From assembly GCA_016873225.1 (NCBI GenBank), contig VGXS01000039.1:1-32352 (forward strand): DNA of 32,352 nucleotides, given 5' to 3'. The position numbers were made by a program, and so were the translations under genes. Shown here piece by piece: positions 11,486 to 19,841 of this stretch. The notes beneath the pieces were generated by a model, which searched no databases, had not been told where the DNA came from, and saw only the letters and a program-made list of their open reading frames with translations. This DNA comes from Planctomycetota bacterium. Its GTDB lineage: Bacteria; Planctomycetota; Planctomycetia; Gemmatales; Gemmataceae. The stretch's first letter is position 1, and every line of letters begins with the position of its first letter.

Positions 11486-11935
11486 ATGATCGAGCAGGTA
11501 ATTTGCCTCTTCCTGGCCGGTTGCGCCGGAACCTTCATCTCGATGCAGGCATCGGCGAACGGTTCGTTCCGCAGGAATCTGGGGGATCCGGCGTTCGCGA
11601 GTTTTTTCAGCATCTGCGGAACATTCATCACCGCCTGCGCGCTGATGCTGGTTTACAGGCCGCCCATGCCTCCCCTGCCCGTCATCCGGGCCACGCCGTG
11701 GTGGAATTGGATCGGAGGGCCCCTTGGCGCGATGATCGTGCTTTCGGGGGCGGCGCTGACGCCCCGGCTGGGCGCGGGAGCGTTCATCTCCGCGGTCATC
11801 GCCGGCCAGCTAGTCTCGTCGATCCTGCTTGATCACCTGGCGCTGATGGGGCTTGAGCACCGGGCGCTCACCCCCGGGCGGGCGCTGGGGGCCCTGCTGG
11901 TGGTCGCCGGGGCGGCCTGCATCAGGTTCCTGTAG
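11486..11935 (+). CDS. DMT-type small membrane transporter, YdcZ/DUF606 family
   Basis: A 149-residue protein with four to five hydrophobic segments, the usual size for the DUF606 (YdcZ) family of the drug/metabolite transporter superfamily. Landmarks are the N-terminal helix with GCAGTFISMQASANGSFRR, where an N-x-x-(L/F)RR pattern is common, then FASFFSICGTFITACALMLV, the central WWNWIGGPLGAMIVLSGAAL, and GAFISAVIAGQLVSSILLDH with a late LGALLVVAGAACIRFL. The longer open frame upstream, from 10781, is arginine-rich and antisense to the cytochrome gene, so the ATG at 11486 is the right start. It is divergent from the cytochrome operon and meets the redoxin fusion gene with only 9 bp between stops. 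The substrate is unknown. Confidence 0.87.
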   Translation: MIEQVICLFLAGCAGTFISMQASANGSFRRNLGDPAFASFFSICGTFITACALMLVYRPPMPPLPVIRATPWWNWIGGPLGAMIVLSGAALTPRLGAGAFISAVIAGQLVSSILLDHLALMGLEHRALTPGRALGALLVVAGAACIRFL

Positions 11936-11944
11936 GTTCACAAA

Positions 11945-13690
11945 TCAGGGATTGTAATAGTCCAGAAACCCGATCATCATCTCGTTCCAGGTCATGTCGC
12001 CCCAGCGCACCTCCTTGGAAGGGTCGGGGTTGGCCGGGTTGCCTGTCGAGTTGTCAAAGTGGGCCACGCAGTCGATCCGTGTTCCGGCGGGCACGCGCAG
12101 CGGCTTGGCAAGGGCGTAGCTTTCCTGCCAGTTGAAGTCGTAGCGGGGCACGCGCAGCAAGGGTACCGCCGGCTTGCCGGGCTCGGCGATGTCCATGGCG
12201 AAATCCTTGCCGCGAAGGTGCATGTGCGGGCTGAGGGTGAGGATGACGGACTCCTTCTCGAAAGCCTTGGCAGCCCGCACCTCATGGGCCGGATCGCCGG
12301 GAGGGATGGTGAGGCGCCGGTTCAATATCGCCCTGGTGCGCACCTCGTGCCTGACGGGGCCCTTGGCCAGCTTGATGCCCACGCCCGACCTGTCGGCCAC
12401 GGGAACACCGTTGGGCGTGTAGTGCATCTCGAAGAGCAGCCTGGCTCCCTTGGGAATCTTCTTGGCCAGGCCTTCGGGGTACACCACGGGCAGGTCGCCC
12501 GGCACATAGGCGGCGAGCATGCCTCCCCCGAGGCCGTCGGGGGAACCCCGCAGGATCCCCGGGAACGATTTGCCCTCCGGAACGATGTAAACAATGATGT
12601 GATGGATCTGGGCGCGGTTCTGCGGCCTGACCTCGATTTCGGACACCCAGAGATCCTTGTCAACGACCGTGTCGGACATGATGTACTGGTAGGGCATCCC
12701 GACCACCCCCAGCAGGAATTGGGCCGGCACCTCGACGGGCTTGCCCATGCGGATCACCCTGTCGGGATTGCCGATGCGCCATCCTTCCGTGAACACGCGA
12801 GGCTTGGGTTCCTCGCCGATCCCCTTGGGGCACCCGGCATCTATCCAGTCCAAAATCGATTGGCGATCCTTGTCGGCCAAGGTGCGCTCGTTGCTGAAAT
12901 GGCCAGGGGGGGCCGCGGCATGCCAGGGAGGCATTCGCTTGTTGTCAATCACCTCGCGGATCATGGCGGCCCAGTCACGGGCGTCGTCGTGGGTGAGCAG
13001 GGAAAATGGCGCCGCCTCGCCGGGGCGATGGCAGTCCTGGCAGGCCTTCTGGATGATCGACGCCACCCGGCCTGTCCATGTGGGGCCATCCGCCCTGGCC
13101 GGCTTCGGTTCGGCATGGCTTAGCAGGCAGCCAAGCGTTTGGGTCCATGGAGTTGTCACCGGCTTGTTGGCCAAAACCTCGTCGACGGCATCCCGAAGGT
13201 CGCGACGCGTGGGCTTGGCCCGCGACACACCGGGGGCGAACTGGTCGTCGATGCGGCCCCGGTAGCGGACGATCAGGCCCTGGTCGAGAACCATCGCGCA
13301 GGGCACCCGGTCGATGGCCAGCTTGCGAGCCCATTTTCCTCCCTCATCGTGAAGCACGGGAAACGAGAGCTTCATTTTCCCGGCATGCTGGCCCGCCTCG
13401 GCGATCGTGTCGCCGGGATGGCTGTAGATGCCGACCACACGGAGGCCCTTGTCCCCATATTCAGCCTTGAGGCGGTTCAAGCCTGGCAGGTGGTTCTGGG
13501 AGACGGGGCAGGACGAGTCGATGAAGGCCAGAACGATGGCCTTGGCGCCGCGTGTCTCGTTGGCCAAAGACCATGGCTTCCCGCTGACGGCCTCGGGAAG
13601 GGCAAGTTCGGCCAGGTGGGCGCCAAGCGGCGCCTTGGCATCGGCTGAATGCGAAAGGCCTAGGATGGCGGCAAGGAGCAAGGATGACAT
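11945..13690 (-). CDS. Redoxin - cytochrome c - copper type II monooxygenase-like fusion
   Basis: A 581-residue secreted protein. A signal peptide (about residues 1-18) is followed by a thioredoxin-fold redoxin (about 20-175: IVLAFIDSSCPVSQNHLPGL, with a single Cys61 and no CxxC pair). Next is a small cytochrome c-like segment with C217-Q-D-C220-H221 and R-M-P-P-W at 252-256 as possible Met ligand. The C-terminal half resembles peptidylglycine/dopamine monooxygenases, with H363-H364 (QIHHIIVYIV), H423 (MHYTPNG), H489-M-H491 (SPHMHLRGKD), an HFDNS motif near 544 and a final EMMIGF, matching the two copper sites. A GGAGG lies about 10 bases before the ATG. Redox transfer within one chain is inference. 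It is convergent with the transporter gene. Confidence 0.9.
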   Translation of the reverse strand: MSSLLLAAILGLSHSADAKAPLGAHLAELALPEAVSGKPWSLANETRGAKAIVLAFIDSSCPVSQNHLPGLNRLKAEYGDKGLRVVGIYSHPGDTIAEAGQHAGKMKLSFPVLHDEGGKWARKLAIDRVPCAMVLDQGLIVRYRGRIDDQFAPGVSRAKPTRRDLRDAVDEVLANKPVTTPWTQTLGCLLSHAEPKPARADGPTWTGRVASIIQKACQDCHRPGEAAPFSLLTHDDARDWAAMIREVIDNKRMPPWHAAAPPGHFSNERTLADKDRQSILDWIDAGCPKGIGEEPKPRVFTEGWRIGNPDRVIRMGKPVEVPAQFLLGVVGMPYQYIMSDTVVDKDLWVSEIEVRPQNRAQIHHIIVYIVPEGKSFPGILRGSPDGLGGGMLAAYVPGDLPVVYPEGLAKKIPKGARLLFEMHYTPNGVPVADRSGVGIKLAKGPVRHEVRTRAILNRRLTIPPGDPAHEVRAAKAFEKESVILTLSPHMHLRGKDFAMDIAEPGKPAVPLLRVPRYDFNWQESYALAKPLRVPAGTRIDCVAHFDNSTGNPANPDPSKEVRWGDMTWNEMMIGFLDYYNP

Positions 13691-13885
13691 GAGCGCGATT
13701 CCTCCATCAATTCCTACTTGATCCTAGTTGAAACGGTTTCATTTCTGAATGGTTGGGAGCCTCACCGCCCCAATCTTGTCGAAATCTTCATGAATGTGAC
13801 GGCCGGGCGCCCCTCGCGCGGCACCATGATGATCGGTATTCTGGACAAGATTGGCCCATGAAGGTTTTTTCACAGGCGGCGTCCC

Positions 13886-15337
13886 ATGTCCCAGTTCGCG
13901 GATTTCAACCTCACAACGCTCGACGCCAAGGCGCTCGACAACCTGGGCGACAGGGTGGTGCTGAAGGCGTTGGCCCGGCAAAGCGCGCTGGACCGCCTTC
14001 CCCGTTATGTGAGCGAATACCTCGTGGCCAAGAAGGTCCGTCGGGAATCCTGGAAGGCCGACCTCGCCGACCTGCAGGAGCGCATCAAGCTGCTGCTCCC
14101 CAGTTTCGAGGAGCGTGAGCTTCTCAAGGAGCGGCTCCTTCGCAGCGGGGAACTCACCATCATCGACCAGGTTGAGGTGAAGGTCGACCTTTCCAAGGGG
14201 CAGCGCTGGGCCAGCGTACCGGCGCTCAACGAATCGAAGGCCCGCATCGAACCGCGCCTGCTTGAGCAGCATGTGGGCCTGCTGCTGGGGGGCTTGTGGG
14301 GCACGGTGGTCGTGGCGTACAAGCCTGAGGCCGACAGCAAGGCGCCCAACGAGATCACGAAATTCACCCCGTTCCAGATCGGCCCCCCCGACCTGGGGAC
14401 GCACCGCGAGGCCCGCAAGCTGTTTACCACCGACGAGTGGATCGACCTCGTCCTCACCTCGGCCGGTTACAACCCCGCCTCATTCGCCTCCCGGCGGGTC
14501 AAGCTGCTCGTGCTTTCCAGGCTGGTTCCCCTGGTGGAGAAGAATGTCAACCTGCTGGAACTGGGGCCGCGGCAAACCGGCAAGACCTTCCTGTTGCGCA
14601 ACCTCTCTCCTCGCGTCTTCACCCTTTCGGAGGGCAAGGCGACTCCCGCCAACCTGTTCGTGAACCTGTCGACCAAGGCCGTCGGCATCCTCGGAACGCG
14701 CAAGGTGGTGGTGTTCGACGAGATCGCCAACGCTTCTTTCTCCGACGATGACGGTACCGTCACCATGCTCAAGGACTACATGGAAAGCGGCACCTTCACC
14801 CGCGGATCCCTTTCGTTCGCCTCGGATGCCGGGGTGGTGATGAGTGGCAACATCGATGTCACCGACGGCCTGCCCCACGCGCGCTACCGCCACCTCCTCG
14901 AACCGTTGCCCGACACCCTCGAGGACACCGCTTTCCAGGATCGCATCCATGCCTACCTGCCCGGCTGGGAGATCCCCAAGATCGGCCCCGACTCGATGGC
15001 CACGGGCGTGGGGTTCGTCACCGACCACTTCGGCGAGGTGCTGGTGAAGCTGAGGGAGGAGTCGTTCATCGACAGCGTGCGCTCGCTCCAGTTCCAGCCG
15101 GGACTCACCAAGCGAGACATGACGGCGATCGAACGCGTCAGCTCGGGCCTGATGAAAATCATCCATCCTCACGGCGAGGTCGCGGTCGGCGAACTGGAGG
15201 AACTGGTGGACCTCGCCAGCGAGTTGCGCCAGCGCATCCACAACCAGCTGGTGAAGCTGGCACCCGGCGAGTTCAAGCCCAGGGTGATCGGCCGCGCCGG
15301 CCTGGAAAAGCATGCCGCGGCCGACCTGGCGCGGTAG
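13886..15337 (+). CDS. BrxL-like AAA+ ATPase lacking the Lon-type domain
   Basis: A 483-residue protein matching the BREX protein BrxL over its N-terminal (about 1-200) and ATPase regions. Walker A is GPRQTGKT at 227-234 (ELGPRQTGKTFLL), the FTLSEGKATPANLFVN block follows, and Walker B is KVVVFDEIAN at 273-282. Then come TMLKDYMESGTFTRGS, a sensor-1 type SGNIDVT near 320, DRIHAYLPGWEIPK at 352-365 and TKRDMTAIERVSSGLMKIIH at 408-427. The protein stops at 483, where family members of about 650-700 residues would carry a C-terminal Lon-like domain, so that part is absent, not frame-shifted (no continuation is seen). BrxL is a DNA-binding AAA+ motor in type I BREX. No BrxA, BrxB, BrxC, PglX or PglZ is in the window. 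It ends 12 bp from the convergent HD gene. Confidence 0.88.
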   Translation: MSQFADFNLTTLDAKALDNLGDRVVLKALARQSALDRLPRYVSEYLVAKKVRRESWKADLADLQERIKLLLPSFEERELLKERLLRSGELTIIDQVEVKVDLSKGQRWASVPALNESKARIEPRLLEQHVGLLLGGLWGTVVVAYKPEADSKAPNEITKFTPFQIGPPDLGTHREARKLFTTDEWIDLVLTSAGYNPASFASRRVKLLVLSRLVPLVEKNVNLLELGPRQTGKTFLLRNLSPRVFTLSEGKATPANLFVNLSTKAVGILGTRKVVVFDEIANASFSDDDGTVTMLKDYMESGTFTRGSLSFASDAGVVMSGNIDVTDGLPHARYRHLLEPLPDTLEDTAFQDRIHAYLPGWEIPKIGPDSMATGVGFVTDHFGEVLVKLREESFIDSVRSLQFQPGLTKRDMTAIERVSSGLMKIIHPHGEVAVGELEELVDLASELRQRIHNQLVKLAPGEFKPRVIGRAGLEKHAAADLAR

Positions 15338-15349
15338 GAATCAGGTTTG

Positions 15350-15859
15350 TCACGCCAAAAGGCGGTCGAGTTCTTCCCAGATCGCGTCGCACAGGCCCGG
15401 CCGATGGGCGGCCTTGCGAAACTCGGGATGTTCCGTGCGGTATCTCGGCAAATGCTTGTTGCCCGGATCAAGAAGCGCCGAGCGCGCCGATTCACGGACA
15501 TTCGCGAGCCTGTCGGCGGCCTTCACCACCAGGGCGACCTCCCATTCGCCCGAGACCGCCGCCATCTTCAGGTTGGTCCGCTGCTTCCTCTCCATCCTGG
15601 TTTCACCCAGTTCATCGGTGCAAATCGCCACACACTTGGCAATCTTGTGTCCGAATTGTTCTTCAAGCTGCTCGAGGGAGCAACCCTTCACATCCTCCAG
15701 CACATCATGCAAAAAGGAGATCGCCATCGCCTCTGGACCATGTTGGGCCGCGATCGCCGCCACATCCTCGAGGTGGCGCAGGTAGGGGCACATGCCGTAT
15801 TTCTGGTCGGCATGGGCCTTCTCGGCGAAATCCCGGGCTTTCTTGACCAAAGTGTCCAT
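15350..15859 (-). CDS. HD-domain protein, MESH1/SpoT-like small alarmone hydrolase
   Basis: A 169-residue soluble protein made of a single HD domain. The metal ligands and catalytic pattern of SpoT/MESH1 hydrolases are present: H29 in YLRHLEDVA, H51-D52 in FLHDVLED with E55-D56, and D116 in KAADRLANVRESA. No synthetase or TGS region follows, so the length fits stand-alone (p)ppGpp 3'-pyrophosphohydrolases of about 170-200 residues. The family assignment is strong; cleavage of ppGpp rather than another nucleotide is inferred. A GGGAGGT ribosome site precedes the ATG. It is last of three minus-strand genes, 11 bp after the 78-residue protein, and stops 12 bp from the BrxL-like gene. Confidence 0.88.
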   Translation of the reverse strand: MDTLVKKARDFAEKAHADQKYGMCPYLRHLEDVAAIAAQHGPEAMAISFLHDVLEDVKGCSLEQLEEQFGHKIAKCVAICTDELGETRMERKQRTNLKMAAVSGEWEVALVVKAADRLANVRESARSALLDPGNKHLPRYRTEHPEFRKAAHRPGLCDAIWEELDRLLA

Positions 15860-15870
15860 GGCGACCTCCC

Positions 15871-16107
15871 CTAGTTGCCAGTGTCCCTTATGACATGCGG
15901 ATACACCACAACGGAATCAACATATCCCGCTGGAATATGCCTTCCCTGATCATCGTCAGGCAATTCCATTCGCAGGTCCGTGTTCACCAGGTTCATGATC
16001 GCGTCGACGGGTTGGATCACCCGGTCCGAACCGTCGCCGGGGCTGAAATAAACCGGCAGGGTTTCTGGAAACTCCCGCAGCAGTTGGATCAGGTCCTTCA
16101 CCGTCAT
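15871..16107 (-). CDS. Small acidic hypothetical protein (78 aa)
   Basis: A 78-residue protein with no signal peptide or membrane helix. The start, TVKDLIQLLREFPETLPVYF, resembles many short bacterial and phage proteins with a T-V-x-(E/D)-L-I-x-x-L-x-x-(F/Y)-P-x-x-L-P-V opening, of unknown function. The rest holds DGSDRVIQPVDAIMNLVNTD and a C-terminal PAGYVDSVVVYPHVI, suggesting a small beta-rich domain. It lies 30 bp after the serine hydrolase gene and 11 bp before the HD gene, in the same direction. An AGGA sits about 9 bases upstream of the ATG. No function assigned; it could be an accessory to the HD enzyme, which is speculation. Confidence 0.7.
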   Translation of the reverse strand: MTVKDLIQLLREFPETLPVYFSPGDGSDRVIQPVDAIMNLVNTDLRMELPDDDQGRHIPAGYVDSVVVYPHVIRDTGN

Positions 16108-16137
16108 CAGCGTCTATCCTGTCGGCGCCCCGGTTGT

Positions 16138-17346
16138 TCACTCGAACGCCGAGGCGACGATGTTGGAGATGTGAACCAGTCTCCACGGCGCGCGCGATCT
16201 CAGGTAATTCGAAAAAATGATGCAGAAGCCTTGGGTGGCCGGGTTCATCCACACCACATTCCCCGAGGATCCGGTGTGGCCGTAGACCTCGCGGCCAATC
16301 AGGTCGCCCCAACTGTCGGATTGCCCGAGGTGGTTGAGCCTCCAGCCCAGACCCCATGGCTTGGTCCGCCGGATCGGTTCGGGCATTTCGGGCATGTCAT
16401 CGAGGCGGTTGGTGGTCATCATGCGGACTGTGGCGGCTGACAGCAGCCGCATGCCCCCCGATAGGCCTCCCGCGAGCATCATGCCGCAAACAACCCCGAA
16501 ATCGGCGGGGGTGCTGAACAGGCCTCCCGTGGGTGAGCCGAATTCCTGCCAGTACCGGCTGTTCCATCCGAAGTCGCCGCCCTTTTGGTACTCGGGCAGG
16601 GTGCAGCGGACGATGCGCGCCCTGTCGAAACCCCGGGAGCCAAGCCCCGTGGATTTCAGACCAAGGGGATCGACAAATTCCTTCCTGACGAATTCATCGA
16701 TCGGCATTCCGGAAATCCTTCTGACAATCTCGGCGGTGAGGATGGTGGCCAGGCTGGAATAGCTTTGACTTGTGCCCGGAGCGAACGAGGCGGGCGACTT
16801 GAGCGCCTTGTCCACGAACACCGACAGCGGCGCATGCGCCTTGCGCAGTTCGGTGTTGTCGGGAAGTTCATCCGCCAGGCCGGAGGCATGCGTGAACAGG
16901 TGAAGCACGCGGGCCTCGTCCTTGTTCTTGCCGGAGTATTCGGGAAGGTACCTGCTGACGGGATCGGACAGGTTCAACTGGCCGCGTTCCACGAGCATCA
17001 TCCCGCAGGAATAGATGACGGGCTTGGTGACGCTGGCCATGTAGAACATGGCGTCGGGGCGGATTGGTTCGGCGTCGGGTTCCGGGCCCTGCCTGCCAAA
17101 CAGCCGGGGTTTCAGGGCCTTGCCAAACCGGCCGACCGCCAAAGCGGCACCCGGCATCGGGGCGTCGGGGCCCTTGGTCCATTGTTCCAGCAGGTCGTGG
17201 GCCCGGGCGAGGCGGCGCGGATGGATGCCGATGTCTTCCGGCGAGGCTTCCGGCAGGCCCATGTTGGCCTTGGCGGCGGTGGCGGTTGCCGCCAGCATGC
17301 CGGCCGAGGAGGAAAGGAGAAGCCTGCGGGTTGGCAATCGATCCAT
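16138..17346 (-). CDS. Serine hydrolase, beta-lactamase/esterase (class C-like) family
   Basis: A 402-residue exported protein. A Tat-type start (P-T-R-R-L-L-L at residues 5-11, then an Ala-rich stretch) suggests export. The ATG at 17346 is chosen because the upstream 66 codons read as low-quality sequence. Catalytic landmarks are S105-V-T-K108 (MASVTKPVIYS), a Y196-S-S in place of the usual Tyr-x-Asn (SQSYSSLATIL), and a GHTGSSGNVVW in the position of the Lys/His-Thr-Gly triad. FTHASGLADE is the usual class C/esterase FTH block. The family includes beta-lactamases, D-Ala-D-Ala carboxypeptidases and esterases (EstB, LovD type); the substrate cannot be read. First of a three-gene set with the 78-residue and HD proteins. 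Confidence 0.9.
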   Translation of the reverse strand: MDRLPTRRLLLSSSAGMLAATATAAKANMGLPEASPEDIGIHPRRLARAHDLLEQWTKGPDAPMPGAALAVGRFGKALKPRLFGRQGPEPDAEPIRPDAMFYMASVTKPVIYSCGMMLVERGQLNLSDPVSRYLPEYSGKNKDEARVLHLFTHASGLADELPDNTELRKAHAPLSVFVDKALKSPASFAPGTSQSYSSLATILTAEIVRRISGMPIDEFVRKEFVDPLGLKSTGLGSRGFDRARIVRCTLPEYQKGGDFGWNSRYWQEFGSPTGGLFSTPADFGVVCGMMLAGGLSGGMRLLSAATVRMMTTNRLDDMPEMPEPIRRTKPWGLGWRLNHLGQSDSWGDLIGREVYGHTGSSGNVVWMNPATQGFCIIFSNYLRSRAPWRLVHISNIVASAFE

Positions 17347-17522
17347 GTTTCGGTTCCCGGTTGGGTGCCGGCGATGATGCCTGCCGGAGATATTCATGAC
17401 CATCGATTGAATACGGGGAAGCCGCGCCGCCGGCATTCCTTGACCCGGTCGTGCCCACGGGTTAATCTTCTCCAACCTCCCATAATTTCCACAATGAAAT
17501 TCCACGAATCCGAGGATGGCCC

Positions 17523-18821
17523 ATGGCGATCTCCCGCCGAGCATGGCTTAAGTCGGCGCCCGCCATCCTGTCCGCGTGGTGGCCGGGCGTCTCTCGCGCC
17601 ACTCCCGCGTCGACCGGGACGGGCGCCAAGCGCGTGGTTTGCATCTTCAACAGCGGCGCCCCGAGCCACATCGACCTCTTTGACCCCAAGCCCGATGCCC
17701 CGGAGGATATCCGCGGCATCTTCAGGCCGATCGACACGGCCGTGCCCGGCATGCGCTTCACCGAACTGCTGCCGCGCCTGGCTACCCGCTCCCGGCACCT
17801 GTCCTTGATCCGCACGATGCATCACAAGCATTCATCCCACAACGCGGGCATGACATGGAGCATTACAGGCAAACCCTACCGGGTGGACAGCACGCTGGTG
17901 AACCCGGGGCCGACCGACACCCCGTCGCTGGGCACCCTTGTCGGCTGGCTTGCCGCGCGTGAGGGGGCGGCGATGGTGCCTCCCTATGTCATCACCCCGC
18001 AACCCCATTGCGACAGCTTCGCCTATTTGTCGCCCGGGCAGTTCGGCGGTTGCCTCGGGCGCCGATACGATCCTTTGGTGGTGGGCGAGGACCCGTCCCG
18101 ACCCGGATTCCGGATGAAGGCGCTCGAACCCGCCGACGGCCTCGATGCCGCCCGCATGGAAGACCGCGACCGTTTGCTGGCCCGACTTTCCACCGTTGAT
18201 CCGTCGATGGCGGCGCTTCGCGAAAAGGCGGCCGGACTGGTTTCCAGCCCCCGCCTGCGCGACGCCTTCCGGCTTGATCAGGAACCCGACCGTGTCCGGG
18301 AGAGGTATGGCCGGCATCCGTGGGGGCAGTCGCACCTGTTGGCCCGCCGCTTGCTCGAGGCCGGTTGCCGGTTCGTCACCACGGTGAACGGGCCGAGCAT
18401 CGTGTGGGACACGCACAAGGACAATTTCAACGGCCTGAAAAACCGCCTCGTGCCGCCGATGGAGCAGGCGTTCGCCGCGTTGCTTGACGACCTCGACGAC
18501 CGCGGCCTGCTCGCGGAAACCATCGTGCTTTGGCTGGGCGACTTCGGCCGCACACCGGTGATCAACAAGGACACCGGCCGCGACCATTGGCCCCATTGCT
18601 ACACCGCTGTGCTCGCCGGTGGCGGACTCAAGGCCGGGGCCATCGTGGGAGTTTCCGACCGAACCGGCTCGGCTCCGCGCGACTTTCCCGTCACTCCCGC
18701 CGACCTCAACGCCACGGTGCTTGCCGCCTTGGGGTATGACCCCCACGGCATCTTCTACACCACCGCCGATGGCCGCCCGTCTCCGCTTTCCGAGGGAACA
18801 CCCATCCGGGCGTTGTCATGA
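17523..18821 (+). CDS. DUF1501 family exported protein (second copy)
   Basis: A 432-residue protein with a Tat start (I-S-R-R-A-W-L-K at residues 3-10) and the DUF1501 opening RVVCIFNSGAPSHIDLFDPK. Other landmarks are TIVLWLGDFGRTPVINKDTG and GRDHWPHCYTAVLAGGGLKA, giving the D-F-G-R-T and GRDHWP metal-site motifs. It is shorter than the copy at 6828 and is only distantly related to it. No DUF1549/DUF1553 partner is next to it, which is unusual. It is followed 90 bp later by a GDSL-type hydrolase on the same strand and is divergent from the serine hydrolase (176 bp between starts). The substrate is unknown; a role in breaking down polysaccharides or their esters is inferred. Confidence 0.92.
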   Translation: MAISRRAWLKSAPAILSAWWPGVSRATPASTGTGAKRVVCIFNSGAPSHIDLFDPKPDAPEDIRGIFRPIDTAVPGMRFTELLPRLATRSRHLSLIRTMHHKHSSHNAGMTWSITGKPYRVDSTLVNPGPTDTPSLGTLVGWLAAREGAAMVPPYVITPQPHCDSFAYLSPGQFGGCLGRRYDPLVVGEDPSRPGFRMKALEPADGLDAARMEDRDRLLARLSTVDPSMAALREKAAGLVSSPRLRDAFRLDQEPDRVRERYGRHPWGQSHLLARRLLEAGCRFVTTVNGPSIVWDTHKDNFNGLKNRLVPPMEQAFAALLDDLDDRGLLAETIVLWLGDFGRTPVINKDTGRDHWPHCYTAVLAGGGLKAGAIVGVSDRTGSAPRDFPVTPADLNATVLAALGYDPHGIFYTTADGRPSPLSEGTPIRALS

Positions 18822-18842
18822 TGACTCCGGTTTGTGTCTTGG

Positions 18843-18868
18843 GGTGGCTACATCATTGAAAAGCCACC
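18843..18868 (+). terminator. Hairpin between DUF1501 and GDSL genes
   Basis: In the 90-bp gap, GGTGGCT (18843-18849) pairs perfectly with AGCCACC (18862-18868) over a 12-base loop. The following bases tgttgccttgataaaaaatc have a run of A rather than the U-run of an intrinsic terminator, so it may be an attenuator or mRNA-stabilising hairpin. The GDSL gene has its own strong GGAGGG site after it. Confidence 0.25.
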
Positions 18869-18911
18869 TGTTGCCTTGATAAAAAATCGATGTTTTCGCG
18901 GAGGGATTCCC

Positions 18912-19805
18912 ATGCGAATGCACCGGCCATTGTTGGTTTCGTTGACAAGCATTCTCGTCGGCTTGGGAGCGTCCGCTATCGAATACCCCTACCCTCCTTA
19001 CAACGAGGGGAAGATGGATCCGCAAAAAACCGGCTGGCCCCTGACGGGGGAACAGAAGGCCTATGTTCTGAAACCCGAATTCGAACGAAGGCCCGGTCGC
19101 GAGTCGAACAAGCACCATCCCGAGCTTTGGCCGGTGGTGCCGTCGGCGGGGTTCTGGGGAGGCACCAGTTGGCTCGATACCCATGCCAAGCTGGTGAGGC
19201 ACGCTGAGGCGAACAAGGGGCCCATCGACATCCTTCTGGTGGGTGACAGCATCACCCAGCAGTGGGGCAGCCCGCTCGACAAGGGCGAGTTCAACGAGCC
19301 ATGGAGGAAAGCCTTCGGGGGCCTCAAGGCCGTCAACATCGGAATCGGGGGAGACAAGGCGCAGAATGTGCTCTGGCGCCTCGATCATGGCGGCGTGGCC
19401 GGCCTCGATCCCAAGGTTGTGGTCGTGATGATCGGCAACAACAACATGTTCTTCACGCCGGAAACGGGCGTCGAGGCGGCGGCCAAGGGCGCGGCGATGG
19501 TCGTGACCAACCTGCGGGGCAAGTTTCCCAAGGCCGATATCATCGTGGCCAAGATCCTTCCCTGCCATGCTCCCGGCAACAAGTTCCACGACGACATCAT
19601 CAGGACCAACGCCGCGCTTGATCCCCTCAAGCTTGACAACGATCCCAAGGTGAGCGTGCTCGACATGACGAAGGACTTCGTGAATACCGATGGAACCCTC
19701 CGCAAGGCGCTCTACGCACCTGACAACATCCACTTGTCGGTGGAGGGTTATCGGGTTTACGCGGGAAGGCTCAAGCCGCTGGTTGACAAGGCATTGGGAC
19801 GCTGA
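18912..19805 (+). CDS. GDSL/SGNH-type lipase or acetylhydrolase, secreted
   Basis: A 297-residue protein with a signal peptide (about residues 1-22, LLVSLTSILVGLGASAIEYP). The SGNH blocks are clear: G111-D-S113-I-T115 (block I, catalytic Ser113), GIGGDKAQNVLWRL (block II, Gly near 146), IGNNNMF (block III, Asn near 177) and APDNIHLSVEGY with D271 and H274 (block V catalytic pair). The pattern is closest to platelet-activating-factor acetylhydrolase-like and carbohydrate-esterase SGNH proteins. GGAGGG sits just before the ATG, which is preferred over an upstream in-frame ATG at 18834. Being next to DUF1501 suggests joint removal of ester groups from an external substrate (inference). It is convergent with the multi-domain gene, with 36 bp between. 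Confidence 0.92.
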   Translation: MRMHRPLLVSLTSILVGLGASAIEYPYPPYNEGKMDPQKTGWPLTGEQKAYVLKPEFERRPGRESNKHHPELWPVVPSAGFWGGTSWLDTHAKLVRHAEANKGPIDILLVGDSITQQWGSPLDKGEFNEPWRKAFGGLKAVNIGIGGDKAQNVLWRLDHGGVAGLDPKVVVVMIGNNNMFFTPETGVEAAAKGAAMVVTNLRGKFPKADIIVAKILPCHAPGNKFHDDIIRTNAALDPLKLDNDPKVSVLDMTKDFVNTDGTLRKALYAPDNIHLSVEGYRVYAGRLKPLVDKALGR

Positions 19806-19841
19806 CCGGGGAACCGGAAAGAAGCGCCGCCGGCAAGGGCG

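Noticed and set aside
13886..17346. Complete BREX or other named defence island
   Set aside because: Only a BrxL-like ATPase is present; no methyltransferase, PglZ, BrxC or nuclease gene is found in the window, so the named system cannot be claimed.
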